Origin: VGMA01 sp964655475
GTDB lineage: Bacteria; Chlamydiota; Chlamydiia; Chlamydiales; VGMA01
NCBI GenBank assembly: GCA_964655475.1
Contig: CAZZMO010000008.1
Coordinates: forward strand, 1 to 62,123
Direction: 5' to 3'
Length of the DNA: 62,123 nt
Shown here piece by piece: positions 17,536 to 26,092 of this stretch. The notes beneath the pieces are model-generated. The model worked only from the letters and a program-made list of their open reading frames with translations. It was not told the origin of the DNA and ran no database searches. A program made the position numbers and the translations under genes. Each line of letters begins with the position of its first letter. Within the stretch, counting starts at the first letter, position 1.

Positions 17536-19116
17536 TTACCCTTTCTTGACCGCCATATATTCTTCGAGTGGACCATCAAAGACGACAATTTTGTTCGCTT
17601 CCAAAGAGATGATCTTGGTTGCAAAAGAGTCGATGAGATCTCGGTCGTGAGAAGCACAAATGACGGTTCCCTTGAACTCATTCAGTCCCCATCCTAGAGC
17701 AGAAACTGCTTCTAGATCGAGGTGGTTGTTCGGCTCATCCATGATCAATGCGTTGCAGTTGAGGAGCATCAGCCTTGCAATGATGAGACGAGCTGTCTCT
17801 CCCCCAGAGAGTTTAGAGACCTGCTTGAAGGCATCATCACCTGCGAAGAGGAGTTTGCCGAGAACACTTCTGATTTCTAGATCAGAGCAGTCAGAGCGCT
17901 GATTGCGGAGGAAATCAAAAACGGTCATGTTGCTCTTTTTATCGACAAAATCGTTATGATTTTGAGGGAAATAGCCAGCATACACTTCGTGCCCGAGTTC
18001 CACTTTCCCAAAGTCTGGGGTGAGGACTCCTGCAATCATCTTGAGTAAAGTCGTCTTACCCCGCCCGTTAGCTCCAATCACACCGATCTTGTCCCCTTTC
18101 ATGACTTCGAGGGAAAATCCTTTAATGACCGGCTCATCATAGCTCTTTTTGACCCCTTGGATCTTGAAGATGATCTGTCCTGGCGCTTTATCTCCAGGGA
18201 TGAATCGGATGTAAGGCCGTTGAATATTTGACTGCTTGAGTTCTTGTGGCTGGAGTCTCCCAATTTCTCTTACTCTCGATTGTACTTGAGATGCTCTAGT
18301 ACCTGCACCAAACTTTGCAACGAACTCTTTAAGCTGAGAAATTTTCTTCTCTTTAGTTTTGTTTTCTGCCTCTGCACGGGCGCGTACTTCAGATTTTGCA
18401 GCGATCATATCGTCGTAGTTACCTGGATAGATGATAACCGTTTCGTAGTCAATATCAGCGATGTGGGTGGTGATCGAATTGAGGAAGTGGCGGTCGTGGG
18501 AGACAACAACCAGTGTCCCTACGTAGTTTTTCAAAAAGTCTTCGAGCCAGTAGATCGAGTCGAGGTCAAGGTGGTTCGTCGGCTCGTCGAGAAGGAGAGC
18601 TTCAGGAGACCCAAAAAGTGCTTGGCAGAGCAAGACGCGGAACTGTCTATCGAGAGGGATGGTGTGCATGGGCCTTGTGAAATACTCTTGCTCAAGTCCC
18701 ATACCGAGTAGGAGAACCTCAGCGTCCGATTCTGCGACATACCCATTCTCTTCAGCAACAATTTCTTCTAAAGTACCAAGTCGCATCCCTACTTTGTCAG
18801 TCATCTCCTGCTCATAAAGAGCATCTCTCTCCTGCATCGCTTTCCAGAGTCTTTCATTCCCCATAATGACAGTGTCGATGACTCTAAAGTCGCGGAAGGC
18901 TTCGATGTTCTGCTTCAAGAAGCCCACTTTTTTCGGCATCGTCATCGACCCCGCAGTAGGTTCTTCTTGTTTCATCAAGATTTTTAATAAAGTAGATTTT
19001 CCTGCGCCATTAGGACCTGTCAAGCCGTAGCGATGTCCTGCAGAGAAAGTGACATTGACGTCATCGAACAAAATTCGGGCGCCAATCTTTTTGGAAATAT
19101 TTTTTAAAGTAATCAT
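17536..19116 (-). CDS. ABC-F family ATPase (YbiT-like)
   Basis: A 526-residue protein with two ATP-binding cassettes and no membrane domain, typical of ABC-F ribosome-associated factors. Cassette 1 has Walker A GPNGAGKST and Walker B LLLDEPTNHLD, but its signature is degenerate (PLDRQFRVLL instead of LSGGQ), as in the YbiT subgroup. Cassette 2 has GANGRGKTT, an intact LSGGE signature, and ALIMDEPNNHLD. The inter-domain linker is about 70 charged residues. It corresponds by position to CT348 next to xerC. ABC-F proteins act at the ribosomal E site; the exact role of YbiT is unsettled. Confidence 0.9.
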   Translation of the reverse strand: MITLKNISKKIGARILFDDVNVTFSAGHRYGLTGPNGAGKSTLLKILMKQEEPTAGSMTMPKKVGFLKQNIEAFRDFRVIDTVIMGNERLWKAMQERDALYEQEMTDKVGMRLGTLEEIVAEENGYVAESDAEVLLLGMGLEQEYFTRPMHTIPLDRQFRVLLCQALFGSPEALLLDEPTNHLDLDSIYWLEDFLKNYVGTLVVVSHDRHFLNSITTHIADIDYETVIIYPGNYDDMIAAKSEVRARAEAENKTKEKKISQLKEFVAKFGAGTRASQVQSRVREIGRLQPQELKQSNIQRPYIRFIPGDKAPGQIIFKIQGVKKSYDEPVIKGFSLEVMKGDKIGVIGANGRGKTTLLKMIAGVLTPDFGKVELGHEVYAGYFPQNHNDFVDKKSNMTVFDFLRNQRSDCSDLEIRSVLGKLLFAGDDAFKQVSKLSGGETARLIIARLMLLNCNALIMDEPNNHLDLEAVSALGWGLNEFKGTVICASHDRDLIDSFATKIISLEANKIVVFDGPLEEYMAVKKG

Positions 19117-19223
19117 GGTGGGAAATCATACCACATCGAGGAAAACGATGGAAGGGGCTCGTAGAGTTTTTTTTCTTGGCGAGGGGAGCTCTTCAGCGTT
19201 ATGATGGAAAAAAGGTATATCAA

Positions 19224-20108
19224 ATGATGGAAGAGCATCTCTCACAATTTTTTTCCTATCTGAAAGGGGGCAAAGGGGTTTCACCTCACACGCTCAGGGC
19301 CTACGAAATCGATATCCGCTCTTTTTTAACCTTTTCAGGGAATGTGGGGATCCACGATATCGATAAGAAACTCCTCCGTCAATTTCTTGCCTCAATGTCT
19401 CAAGAGGGGCTCCACAAGAAAACAATGGCGAGGCGCCTTTCTGCCCTACGCTCTTTTTTTAAATACCTACTCTTGGAAGGACACGTTCCGAGCAACCCAA
19501 TCGATCTGATCACTACCCCAAAACTCGAAAAAAAACTCCCCAATGTCCTTCATCCAGACCAGCTTTCTCTCTTCATCAGTGGCCCCGATACGACCACTCA
19601 TGCTGGATTAAGAGATAGAGCCATCATTGAGCTTCTCTATAGTTCGGGGATGCGGGTCGGAGAGCTTGCAGCTCTCAATTTAGAGGAGATCGATTTAGAG
19701 AGAAGATGGGCTAAAGTGAGGGGTAAGGGGAAGAAAGAAAGGGTCGTTCCAGTTACACCCTTTGCAGCAGATTGGGTAAAAGAGTACCTCCAAGATCCTC
19801 GGAGAAAGGTCAAAGATACAAGAGCTCTTTTCCTCAATCGATTTGGGACGAGGATGAGCACCCGCTCTATTGACCGCCTCTTCGAAGCTTATTTAAAAAA
19901 AGCGGGGATCGCTTCAAAAGTGACACCCCACACACTTCGTCATTCGATTGCGACCCACCTCCTAGAAAGGGGGATGGATCTCAAGTCAATTCAAGAGCTC
20001 CTAGGTCATGCAGCCCTTGGGACGACGACCATTTACACGCAAGTGTCTGCTCGTCTCAAGAAGGAAAGTTATGAAAAACACCACCCATTAGCACTCAAAA
20101 AATCATAA
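19224..20108 (+). CDS. xerC: Site-specific tyrosine recombinase XerC
   Basis: A 294-residue tyrosine recombinase. The N-terminal core-binding domain (about 1-95) contains GVSPHTLRAYEID. The catalytic domain has Arg in SSGMRVGEL, Lys in GKGKKER, His-x-x-Arg in HTLRHS, His in LGHAALGTTTIYTQV, and the nucleophile Tyr in the same segment. XerC with XerD resolves chromosome dimers at dif. The open frame extends up to a TTG at 19176. I chose ATG 19224 because MMEEHLSQFF is the usual XerC start and an AAAGG motif lies upstream. Matches CT347 beside the ABC-F gene; the two are divergently transcribed. Confidence 0.93.
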   Translation: MMEEHLSQFFSYLKGGKGVSPHTLRAYEIDIRSFLTFSGNVGIHDIDKKLLRQFLASMSQEGLHKKTMARRLSALRSFFKYLLLEGHVPSNPIDLITTPKLEKKLPNVLHPDQLSLFISGPDTTTHAGLRDRAIIELLYSSGMRVGELAALNLEEIDLERRWAKVRGKGKKERVVPVTPFAADWVKEYLQDPRRKVKDTRALFLNRFGTRMSTRSIDRLFEAYLKKAGIASKVTPHTLRHSIATHLLERGMDLKSIQELLGHAALGTTTIYTQVSARLKKESYEKHHPLALKKS

Positions 20109-20135
20109 GATGAGAGGGAAGTGGTTAGAAAATAA

Positions 20136-20498
20136 GGGAAAGTTGTAAGCCGGATTCTGTATAGAGCGCTTTTTAAAGCGCTGTAGGTGATCATTCATCT
20201 AGGGATCTTATCACTAAGATCCTCAAGCGATTCTAGGTGAGAAATTGCTCGTGGAACACTGTATGCAATTTCTCTCTCTTGCTTCAGATAGGGTTTGCAG
20301 TACCCTGCATTACTGCAGGTGTAGTGAGCTCCTAAAGCTCACGTTTTCAGTCCTGTTTGCGAATAAACGCAACGGCTATGTTTTCTGTTGCACTTTCCGT
20401 AGCCTTGCGGCCCCCAGTCTTTCACTGGTATCTGTTCCTTTGAAGTCCAGACTTTCCTCCCTGGAAGAAACCTCCCAGAGCGATCACCAACTTTCCCT
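20136..20498 (-). ncRNA. rnpB: RNase P RNA
   Basis: On the complement, GGGAAAGTTG at the 5' end pairs with CAACTTTCCC at the 3' end to form helix P1. Inside are the conserved CR-I region (GGGAGGTTTCTTCCAGGGAGG, then AAAGTCTGGAC), the segment CTGGGGGCCGCAAGGC, and the near-3' signature ACAGAATCCGGCTTAC. These are the diagnostic bacterial type A RNase P motifs. Length is about 363 nt. It is the catalytic RNA that cleaves tRNA 5' leaders. It sits right after the zinc-ribbon gene on the same strand. End points are set by P1 and may be off by a few bases. Confidence 0.95.
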
Positions 20499-20505
20499 AA
20501 AGTTG

Positions 20506-21273
20506 TTAAGCGGTAACAGCGCGTCTTCTTCTTCGTTTTGAAGTAGCTGTGGAATCTTCTTCTACGAGATCTTCTGTCCAGAAGAGAATTCTAGAACAGT
20601 GTTCGCAGAAAACGAGTTTTTCCCCTTTGCGGACGAGATTTTCGTGTTGTGCAGTGAGGGAGATGTGACAGCCGCTGCAGCCTCTATTTTCCATTGGAAC
20701 GACGACGCGATCTTTTTTATTTTTGAGGAGTCTTTCGTAAATTTTCAGTATTTCTGGTTCTGCTTCTTTAGCGATCTCTTCTCTTTTTTCTTTTAGCGTC
20801 TTCCCTTCTTCGTTGATCTCTTTGATCGTAACGAGGATCTCTGCTTCGAGCTGTTTGCTGCTCTCTTCAGAATCTCTGAGGCTTTGCTTTGTCTTGTTGA
20901 ACATTTCATCTTCAGCAGCTCTTTGATCGACGAGGTTAGAAAGAGAGTGCTCAATCGCATTCTTTGCTCTTTCTAGAGTCGTGATCTCTTTAGCGAGAGC
21001 GTTAAACTCATCAATTTTTTTGATAGAGGATTGTTGAGAATCGAGTTTTTTGAGTTTCTCTTCGTGCTCTTCGATTTTTTTTTCATGTTCGAAGCACTCT
21101 GCATTGAGAGTTGCGATCTCATCTTTCTTAGTTTCTAATTGGACGAGGAGTTCTGAGCGGAGCGACGCGAGCTGTTCGAGCTCTTTGAGGCGTTGCTTCT
21201 TTACGCGCAGTAGACGGATCATTTTGATGTCCAGCTCTTGGATGGACAGGATGTTCTTCAACGAAGGATGCAT
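20506..21273 (-). CDS. Zinc-ribbon coiled-coil protein, CT398 (CdsZ)-like
   Basis: A 255-residue protein with a long antiparallel coiled coil (about 15-190, heptad-rich Glu/Lys/Leu). A C4 zinc ribbon follows, formed by CSGCH near residue 200 and FCEHCSRILFW about 25 residues later. The tail is basic (SKRRRRRAVTA). This is the architecture of C. trachomatis CT398, reported to link sigma-54 and the type III secretion system. That functional link is literature knowledge, not visible here. It precedes rnpB on the same strand and diverges from glyA. Confidence 0.8.
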   Translation of the reverse strand: MHPSLKNILSIQELDIKMIRLLRVKKQRLKELEQLASLRSELLVQLETKKDEIATLNAECFEHEKKIEEHEEKLKKLDSQQSSIKKIDEFNALAKEITTLERAKNAIEHSLSNLVDQRAAEDEMFNKTKQSLRDSEESSKQLEAEILVTIKEINEEGKTLKEKREEIAKEAEPEILKIYERLLKNKKDRVVVPMENRGCSGCHISLTAQHENLVRKGEKLVFCEHCSRILFWTEDLVEEDSTATSKRRRRRAVTA

Positions 21274-21347
21274 TCTCTTCTCACTTTCAGAAAATCATTG
21301 ATGGTAGTAATTTATCTGTTAGATCGATTAACCTCAAGAGAAAATCT

Positions 21348-22817
21348 ATGAATACACAATATTTAAAATCATTTTTTGAAAAACGGCCGTTTCGTAACGA
21401 GGACCTGGCTACCATTGCTTACCTTGCTAATTTAGACTACCTCTCTAGGGAGTGTCCAGATGTAGCCTCTTCGATTGTGAAAGAGCTCCAAGATCAAAGA
21501 TCTTATATTAAGCTCATCGCTTCCGAAAACTACTGCTCTTTGGCAGTCCAGCTCGCCATGGGGAACCTTTTGACAGATAAGTATGCTGAAGGGTATGCCT
21601 CCCATCGTTTCTATGCAGGCTGCGATAACGTCGATACCATTGAGGCCCTCGCCAACGAGGAATTGAAAAAAATCTTTGGCGCCGAGCATGCCTACATCCA
21701 ACCCTCATCAGGAGCTGATGCCAACCAGGTCGCCTTCTGGTCCATTTTATTCAAAGAAGTTCAGAGTAAAGAGCTCGAAAAGCTCGGGAAAAAGACTCCG
21801 CAGGAGCTTACACCAGAAGAGCATGAGAGGATCCGCCAGCTCATGATGAATCAAAAAATGATGGGTCTTTCTCTTACCCACGGGGGGCACCTCACCCATG
21901 GGATGTTGATGAATGCCTCGTCAAAAATGTTTAGAAATGTCCCTTATGAGCTCGATAAGGACACTCATCGCTTTGATTATAAAAAGATTAAAGAAAAGGT
22001 GCAGCAGGAAAGACCTCTTGTCCTCCTCGTCGGCTATTCCGCCTACTCCCGATTGATCGATTTTTCCATCATGAGAGAGATTGCGGACAGCGTCAACGCT
22101 GTACTCATGGTCGATATGGCTCATTTTGCAGGACTTGTGGCTGGTAAGGTGATGGTCGGGGTAAATGACCCGGTCCCTTATGCCGATATTGTCACCTCGA
22201 CGACCCATAAAACGTTTAGAGGTCCTAGAGGAGGGATTGTTCTTTGCAAAAAACATTATGCCGAGTACGTAGATAAAGGGTGCCCATTAGTTCTCGGCGG
22301 GCCACAGCCCCACTCGATGGCGGCTAAACTCGTCGCATTTCGAGAGGCTAATACCCTCGAGTTTAGAGACTATGCGGCCCAAATTGTGAAAAATGCAAAA
22401 GCAATGGCGAATCGATTGATGGAAAGGGGAGGGAAAGTCATTTCGGGAGGTACTGATAACCATCTGTTATTGCTCGATGTGCGTCCATTCGGATTGACAG
22501 GAAGGCAAGCAGAGACTGCTCTTAGACAGTCGGGAATGACCCTCAATCGAAATACGATCCCAGATGATCCGAATGGTGCTTGGTATACCTCAGCTCTTCG
22601 GATGGGAACGCCTGCTATTACGACACTTGGGATGAAAGAGGGGGAGTCTGAGCTCATTGCCGATCTTCTCTACGACCTTCTCAAAGGTGCGACGCCAGAA
22701 AAAAATAACCTCGCAAAAGTAACCGTAGACGACAAAGTTCTGATTCGGGTACAAGAGGAGGTAAAACATTTGTTAGAGAAGTTTCCTCTATATCCAGAAA
22801 TCGTTTTAAGGAGCTAA
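21348..22817 (+). CDS. glyA: Serine hydroxymethyltransferase
   Basis: A 489-residue PLP enzyme interconverting serine and glycine with tetrahydrofolate. The PLP lysine is Lys288 in STTHKTFRGPRGG. The substrate and cofactor motifs YAEGYASHRFYAGCDNVD and PSSGADANQVAF are intact. It is about 70 residues longer than most bacterial GlyA, largely because of an N-terminal extension and an insertion near residues 135-175 (KTPQELTPEEHERIRQ), as in chlamydial GlyA. It heads a glyA-clpP-dapF-ald run with 2-bp spacing to clpP. Same order as CT432-CT430. Confidence 0.95.
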   Translation: MNTQYLKSFFEKRPFRNEDLATIAYLANLDYLSRECPDVASSIVKELQDQRSYIKLIASENYCSLAVQLAMGNLLTDKYAEGYASHRFYAGCDNVDTIEALANEELKKIFGAEHAYIQPSSGADANQVAFWSILFKEVQSKELEKLGKKTPQELTPEEHERIRQLMMNQKMMGLSLTHGGHLTHGMLMNASSKMFRNVPYELDKDTHRFDYKKIKEKVQQERPLVLLVGYSAYSRLIDFSIMREIADSVNAVLMVDMAHFAGLVAGKVMVGVNDPVPYADIVTSTTHKTFRGPRGGIVLCKKHYAEYVDKGCPLVLGGPQPHSMAAKLVAFREANTLEFRDYAAQIVKNAKAMANRLMERGGKVISGGTDNHLLLLDVRPFGLTGRQAETALRQSGMTLNRNTIPDDPNGAWYTSALRMGTPAITTLGMKEGESELIADLLYDLLKGATPEKNNLAKVTVDDKVLIRVQEEVKHLLEKFPLYPEIVLRS

Positions 22818-22819
22818 AA

Positions 22820-23413
22820 ATGACGCAAGCAGCTGAAAAAGGGAAAGTTACACCAATTGATAACAAAATTGATGAATTGATGATGAGACGGCGTATCGTG
22901 TTTTTAGCGAAACAAGTGGATGATCAATCATCTTACGATGCCATCAGAAGATTCTGGCTACTCAGTGATGAAGATTCAAAAAAACCGATTTTGTTCATCA
23001 TCAACTCACCAGGTGGATCGGTCGATGCAGGATTTGCGATCTGGGATCAGATCAAAATGTTGCCAGTACCCGTCTACACATTAGTGACAGGTCTTGCCGC
23101 TTCTATGGGGTCGATATTGAGTTTGGTGGCTCCTAAGGGTAAAAGATTTGCAACGCCTAATTCAAGAATCATGATGCACCAACCATTGATTAGCGGAGTG
23201 ATTCAAGGACAAGCGACAGACTTGGAAATTCAGGCGAAAGAGATCATCAAGACGAGAAAAGCTCTCGTTCAGATCTATGTCGATGCAACGGGGAAAGATA
23301 CCCGCGTGATTGACAAAGCCTTAGATCGAGATACGTGGATGAATGCTATGGAGGCTAAAGAGTACGGCCTCATTGATCAAATCGTAAAAAGTTACGAGGA
23401 AATAGGCTTCTGA
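22820..23413 (+). CDS. clpP: ATP-dependent Clp protease proteolytic subunit
   Basis: A 197-residue ClpP. The catalytic Ser95 is in GLAASMGS, His120 in RIMMHQP, and the Asp follows in LDRDTWMNA; INSPGGSVDAG forms the oxyanion-side turn. ClpP forms tetradecameric barrels fed by ClpX or ClpC. It starts 2 bp after the glyA stop and ends in a TGA overlapped by the probable start of dapF. Corresponds to CT431; Chlamydia carries a second, unlinked clpP. Confidence 0.95.
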   Translation: MTQAAEKGKVTPIDNKIDELMMRRRIVFLAKQVDDQSSYDAIRRFWLLSDEDSKKPILFIINSPGGSVDAGFAIWDQIKMLPVPVYTLVTGLAASMGSILSLVAPKGKRFATPNSRIMMHQPLISGVIQGQATDLEIQAKEIIKTRKALVQIYVDATGKDTRVIDKALDRDTWMNAMEAKEYGLIDQIVKSYEEIGF

Positions 23414-24243
23414 ACCGAGTCCAGTTTGTTAAGTATCAAGGTACGGGGAACGATTTCATCCTCTTAGAGGATCTCTATGGATCGTTCCCTTTAGAAGATC
23501 AAGAATTTATCTCTCTTCTTTGTAATCGCCACTTTGGGATTGGGGCCGATGGGCTCGTCCTTTGTCAAAATTCTTCCAAAGCAGACTTCAGAATGCGCTA
23601 CTTCAATAGCGATGGGTTGGAAGCTGCTATGTGTGGCAACGCGCTTCGCTGCCTCACTGCATTCTTAAGAGATCAGAGCATGGTTGAGAAATCTTGCTCC
23701 ATTGAGACAGGTGTCGGTATCCATAATGCAGAGATTGTGGCAGATGGAAAAATTTCCGTTAGCTTATCGAGACCCGTGATCAGAAAAGTCTATAAAGATG
23801 GAACACACGTGCACACGGGGGTGGATCATTTCGTCACCATGGTCGATGACCTTTCCATTATTGATGTAGCTGAAGAGGGAGAAAGACTTCGGTTAGATCG
23901 CCGCTTTCGCCCAACTGGGGTGAACGTCAATTTTGTAACTTATCCTGGCAAAGATCGTTTCTTTATGCGTACCTATGAAAAAGGGGTGGAAGCGGAGACC
24001 CTTTCATGTGGTACGGGAGCTATTGCCGCTGCATTTATTTTGAAAGAAACGATGAAGGCAGATGTGAAGCAGGTGCAATTCGCAAGTGGTGAAACCTTAG
24101 AGTTCTCTTTTGAACCTCAACGGATATGGCTTACCGGAAAAGTGGACAGGGTGTTTGAAGGATTCCTCATACCCAAAAAATCGAAAAACATCTATGATAC
24201 TTCGAAAATGGAGAGTATATCTTATGCTAGTCGGAATTCCTAA
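23410..24243 (+). CDS. dapF: Diaminopimelate epimerase, probable CTG start
   Basis: A 277-residue DapF, converting LL- to meso-diaminopimelate for peptidoglycan and lysine. FVKYQGTGNDFILLED opens the enzyme. The first catalytic Cys is in AAMCGNALRC and the second in ETLSCGTGAIAA. The first in-frame ATG (23593) would remove the substrate-binding N-terminus, so it cannot be the start. The frame is open upstream to CTG at 23410, which overlaps the clpP stop as CTGA, with AGGA 9 nt upstream. I take CTG as the likely start. The C-terminal 20 residues overlap the start of ald. Synteny with CT430 supports identity. Confidence 0.9.
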   Translation: MNRVQFVKYQGTGNDFILLEDLYGSFPLEDQEFISLLCNRHFGIGADGLVLCQNSSKADFRMRYFNSDGLEAAMCGNALRCLTAFLRDQSMVEKSCSIETGVGIHNAEIVADGKISVSLSRPVIRKVYKDGTHVHTGVDHFVTMVDDLSIIDVAEEGERLRLDRRFRPTGVNVNFVTYPGKDRFFMRTYEKGVEAETLSCGTGAIAAAFILKETMKADVKQVQFASGETLEFSFEPQRIWLTGKVDRVFEGFLIPKKSKNIYDTSKMESISYASRNS

Positions 24244-25342
24244 AGAAATTAAAGATAATGAGTATCGAGTTGGTGCAACCCCCCCGTTTGTAAAAGGGTT
24301 GGTCGACCATGGGCATGAAGTTCTCGTTGAATCAGGTGCGGGACATCGGATCGGTTTTTCTGATGATGCGTACGAAAGAGCGGGAGCTAAGATCGTTACC
24401 TCTGCCAAAGAAGTTTGGAAGGCAGATATGATCATCAAGGTGAAAGAGCCATTAGATCCTGAATTCTCATACATGCATCCAGGTCAGATCCTCTTCACAT
24501 ACTTACACTTAGCAGCAGACAAAGAACTCACGCAAAAATTGATCGATAAGCAAATCATTGGTGTAGCTTATGAAACCGTTCTCGACGCAAAAGGGAGATT
24601 GCCTCTCCTCACTCCTATGAGTGAAGTGGCAGGTCGCTTAGCGGTATTAGAAGGGGGACGAGCCCTCACGATGATCCACGGTGGCCGTGGTACTCTCATT
24701 CCTGGTATTCCAGGTGTAAACCCTGCAAACGTACTCATCATTGGAGCAGGTGTTGTGGGTGCAAATGCTGCAAAAATGGCTATGGGACTTGGTGCTGATG
24801 TTACCATTCTCGATAGAAACATGGAACGTTTGAGAGAGTTAGATGATCTCTACTTTGGCAAACTAAAGACTATTTTCTCTGCACCGCAGCTTCTTGAAAG
24901 ATTGATCGTTCACGCAGATCTCGTCATTTGCGCCGCTCTTCAAGCAGGGAAAAAAGCTCCGAAACTGATCACAAAAGAGATGGTGGGAACGATGGAGCCA
25001 GGCTCTGTCATCGTCGACGTTTCGATTGACCAAGGTGGTTGCGCTGAAACCTCTCGTCCAACAACACACAGCAACCCTACTTATGTATCTCAAGGCGTTG
25101 TCCACTACTGCGTCGCGAACATGCCTGCAGCTGTGGCGAGATCCTCAACTCGAGGGCTTACGAATGTGACGTATAACTACGCACTTCGCCTAGCAAATGA
25201 AGGGGTCAAAGGGGCTCTCATGAAAGATCCTCTCTTCAGACAAGGCCTCAACCTCTGCAAAGGGAAAGTCACAAACGCTCCTGTTGCAGAAGATCATGGC
25301 TATGATTATGTTGCTCCAGAAACTGCATTAGGGATGCTCTAG
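24224..25342 (+). CDS. ald: Alanine dehydrogenase
   Basis: A 372-residue NAD-dependent alanine dehydrogenase (L-alanine to pyruvate plus ammonia). It begins MLVGIPKEIKDNEYRVG. It carries the substrate-binding Lys of IIKVKEP, the catalytic His region TYLHLAAD, and the nucleotide-binding NVLIIGAGVVGANAAKMA. PGSVIVDVSIDQGGC closes the fold. The open frame reaches back to 24110, but ATG 24224 has GGAGAG 8 nt upstream and gives the standard length. It overlaps dapF by 20 bp. The protein links alanine and pyruvate metabolism; Chlamydia proper lacks it as far as I recall. A terminator follows at 25364-25397. Confidence 0.93.
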   Translation: MLVGIPKEIKDNEYRVGATPPFVKGLVDHGHEVLVESGAGHRIGFSDDAYERAGAKIVTSAKEVWKADMIIKVKEPLDPEFSYMHPGQILFTYLHLAADKELTQKLIDKQIIGVAYETVLDAKGRLPLLTPMSEVAGRLAVLEGGRALTMIHGGRGTLIPGIPGVNPANVLIIGAGVVGANAAKMAMGLGADVTILDRNMERLRELDDLYFGKLKTIFSAPQLLERLIVHADLVICAALQAGKKAPKLITKEMVGTMEPGSVIVDVSIDQGGCAETSRPTTHSNPTYVSQGVVHYCVANMPAAVARSSTRGLTNVTYNYALRLANEGVKGALMKDPLFRQGLNLCKGKVTNAPVAEDHGYDYVAPETALGML

Positions 25343-25363
25343 TATAGTTCTCATACAATTCAA

Positions 25364-25397
25364 AAGTCCTGCATGGTTTACCTTGTGGGGCTTTTTT
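25364..25397 (+). terminator. Rho-independent terminator after ald
   Basis: AAGTCCTGCA pairs with TGTGGGGCTT (with G-U pairs) across a short loop and runs into a T6 tract at 25392-25397. It ends the glyA-clpP-dapF-ald transcript. Confidence 0.7.
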
Positions 25398-25464
25398 ATC
25401 CCTGCGAAATCTGCTCAAAAATTGTAAATTCTTTCAGACAAAACGAATTTCGAAAGAAGTCTGT

Positions 25465-25493
25465 TGTCATTTTTTTGAGTTCCTTCTATCTTA
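25465..25493 (+). promoter_or_regulatory. Predicted promoter
   Basis: TTGTCA at 25465-25470 and TATCTT at 25488-25493 with a 17-nt spacer, 34 bp before the ATG at 25527. A short inverted repeat (CAGAC, GTCTG) lies just upstream. Confidence 0.45.
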
Positions 25494-25526
25494 GTATGTT
25501 AAAAAAATATAAAGGGAAGGTAAGTA

Positions 25527-26045
25527 ATGAGTTTGAATACAGTAACTAACGTGTTGGTCAGGCTATCGAGAGGGGAAGAGGTCATTTTTGATGAACAAAA
25601 CCTGGATCTCAGCGAAGTAAAGACCCATCTCAAAGATTTCTCTGATTCAGCAGTTGCGACAGCTATCTATTCTCTACAACGCATGCAATTTACTAATTTA
25701 GCTCAATATATGCAGTTTGAGCACTTTACCGCTCGTCCTCGATCAGCTCCTCTCGATTTTCCCACTGAAGAGAAAAAACTCAAGCTCTACAGCTTAAATA
25801 CGGATCAACATGTCGCAATTGGTAAGTATGTCGAATCATACTGCCGCACAGTGCCAAACGCAGATGACTATACAAAGGGAAATGGAGTCATTTGGGAATG
25901 GAAAGAGACGACAGTTCTTCGTTATGATCCAAGGACGCTTGCTGATGTTGAGCCTCTTTGTTTTTCATATACAAGCATTGATCAAAGAAGATCTAGTTTT
26001 CAATCTGCAAGCGTTGTGAAAGCTTGGGAAGATGTGAACGACTAA
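25527..26045 (+). CDS. Hypothetical protein
   Basis: A 172-residue soluble protein with no cysteine cluster, signal peptide or known motif. The N-terminal half is helical with leucine-rich repeats of hydrophobic residues; the C-terminal half is mixed. A good ribosome-binding site (GGGAAGG) and its own predicted promoter support it as real. It lies 47 bp upstream of the SNF2 helicase gene and may be cotranscribed with it. Confidence 0.7.
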   Translation: MSLNTVTNVLVRLSRGEEVIFDEQNLDLSEVKTHLKDFSDSAVATAIYSLQRMQFTNLAQYMQFEHFTARPRSAPLDFPTEEKKLKLYSLNTDQHVAIGKYVESYCRTVPNADDYTKGNGVIWEWKETTVLRYDPRTLADVEPLCFSYTSIDQRRSSFQSASVVKAWEDVND

Positions 26046-26092
26046 AAACTAACGCTTGCTTTCTTAATGCCAGCTTTGCATGCTGAAGGTTT

